In this document: positions 5,239 through 6,137 of the stretch, piece by piece | Position numbering within the stretch: position 1 is the stretch's first letter | Layout of the letters: each line of letters opens with the position of its first letter | Source of the DNA: Candidatus Bathyarchaeota archaeon | GTDB lineage: Archaea > Thermoproteota > Bathyarchaeia > TCS64 | DNA length: 6,137 nucleotides | NCBI GenBank assembly: GCA_030602935.1 | Contig: JAUVYU010000054.1 | Span: 1-6,137 of the forward strand | Direction of reading: 5' to 3' | Notes under the pieces: model-generated | Databases searched by the model: none | Seen by the model: only the letters and a program-made list of their open reading frames with translations | What the model was told of the DNA's origin: nothing | Translations under genes and position numbers: made by a program

Positions 5239-5255
5239 TTTACGGCGGGTTAAAT

Positions 5256-6137
5256 ATGGGTCTGCTGGACAGGTTCAGGAAGAAGGATGAAGAACCAGAG
5301 ATAAAGATAGATCCAGGCGTTGAGATTTCCAAGTTAAGCAGGAAGTATGAGGTAGTCGAGGATTATTACGTTCACAAGCCCATAGCCAAGATCAAGATTG
5401 TTAAATCCCCCTCATTAGGGGAAGGCCTCCACTACTTCACTGATGAGGTCCCTCTGTCTGACGAGGAGTACAAGTCCTTCAAGAAGATTATGAAGATCCT
5501 GAGCAAGGAGATGGACGCCCCGACGGACATGGACATGAGCCCCGAGGACTATATCTTCGACCAAGCGGGAAGGGTTGCTGAAAAGTACTACCGGGCACTG
5601 GGTCAGTTCACTAAGGCTGGCTGGAAGAAGCTATTCTACTATATTGTCCGTGATCTAGCTGGTTATGGGCCTATTCACCCCATCATGCTAGATCCAAACA
5701 TTGAGGACGTGAGCTACAACGGACTGAACACGCCCATCTACATATGGCACAGGATCTATGAGAGCATTCCAACGAACATACGGTTCAAAGATGAGCAGAC
5801 CGCAAATGACTTCCTCATCAAACTTGCTCACAGGTGTAGCAAACATATCTCAAGCGCATCGCCGATCATGGACGGCATGCTCCCGGAGAAGCACAGGCTC
5901 GCAGCAACCTTCATGAACGAGGTCTCCATGAAAGGGAGCACCTTCTGTATCAGGAAGTTCAGAGCTGAGCCCTTCAGCATTGTAGACCTCATAACAATTG
6001 GCACCCTGGACGAGAGGATAGCGGCTTACTTTTGGCTGATCCTTGAGTACAAGATGAGCTTCATGATCGTAGGGGGCACGGGGGCCGGTAAGACGAGCAT
6101 GCTGAACGCGCTGCTAAGCCTCATGTCAGGTAACGAC
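5256..6137 (+). CDS. Type II/IV secretion system ATPase, pilus assembly motor (3' truncated)
   Basis: 294 codons from ATG 5256 run open to the window edge, with no stop reached. The family (GspE/PilB/TadA/VirB11, including archaeal ArlI and pilus ATPases) forms cytoplasmic hexamers that power filament assembly. Residues 1-30 form a basic, polar head. YEVVEDYYVHKPIAKIKIVK (31-50) is typical of the archaeal N-terminal domain. DLAGYGPIHPIMLDPNIEDV (133-152) is the classic N2 motif, followed by IMDGMLPEKHRLAATF (204-219), MKGSTFCIRKF (225-235) and Walker A GGTGAGKTS (273-281). The Asp box, Walker B and His box must lie beyond the edge. About half to two thirds of the usual 500-residue protein is present. 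The upstream pilin favours a pilus over an archaellum motor. A PilC/TadC/ArlJ-type platform protein would be expected next downstream. Confidence 0.93.
   Translation, partial: MGLLDRFRKKDEEPEIKIDPGVEISKLSRKYEVVEDYYVHKPIAKIKIVKSPSLGEGLHYFTDEVPLSDEEYKSFKKIMKILSKEMDAPTDMDMSPEDYIFDQAGRVAEKYYRALGQFTKAGWKKLFYYIVRDLAGYGPIHPIMLDPNIEDVSYNGLNTPIYIWHRIYESIPTNIRFKDEQTANDFLIKLAHRCSKHISSASPIMDGMLPEKHRLAATFMNEVSMKGSTFCIRKFRAEPFSIVDLITIGTLDERIAAYFWLILEYKMSFMIVGGTGAGKTSMLNALLSLMSGND

Overview
The window looks like a chromosomal piece of an archaeon. The evidence is a RadA-type recombinase in place of RecA, TATA-box promoters placed for leaderless transcripts, a pilin with an archaeal class III leader, and an archaeal secretion/pilus ATPase. 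The style of the pilin and ATPase fits the TACK side of the Archaea, Bathyarchaeia-like lineages for example. That placement is an impression from protein style and not a phylogenetic result.

Left part (1-1787), a GC-rich housekeeping block. The last 25 codons of an unknown gene end at 78. A TATA box and a probably leaderless radA (159-1136) follow. Thirteen bases downstream is a small helical protein of unknown function (1150-1503), probably in the same transcript. A small three-helix membrane protein converges from the minus strand (1500-1787). It resembles the EMC6/Rab5ip membrane-insertase subunit family in size, topology and C-terminal pattern. The two convergent genes interlock their stop codons in one CTAG. 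The RadA is the most unusual protein of this block. Its catalytic core is intact, but three positions that are normally strongly conserved are changed: the FxxA polymerisation motif reads FVRG, the GDPT stretch of the L2 region reads AKVV, and the ATP-cap aspartate is a valine.

Right part (1788-6137), a cell-surface block with AT-rich spacers. A divergent promoter region (1788-2086) leads into a 799-residue secreted protein (2087-4486). It has a signal peptide, two unclassified N-terminal beta-type regions, an Ig-like domain, three tandem Ig-like repeats, one C-terminal membrane helix and a very lysine-rich cytoplasmic tail. A second AT-rich spacer (4487-4716) holds a T-rich terminator, a near-perfect 12-base inverted repeat, a TATA-like element and a strong Shine-Dalgarno sequence. 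These precede a type IV pilin (4717-5214, GTG start). A T-run and a second TATA-like element separate the pilin from a type II/IV secretion ATPase (5256 to the window end, cut just after its Walker A motif).

The pilin and ATPase are the filament subunit and assembly motor of a type IV pilus-like machine. The large Ig-repeat protein beside them is plausibly an associated surface adhesin or scaffold. The core membrane protein (PilC/TadC/ArlJ type) would be expected just past the right edge. No RNA genes, CRISPR arrays or insertion sequences were seen.
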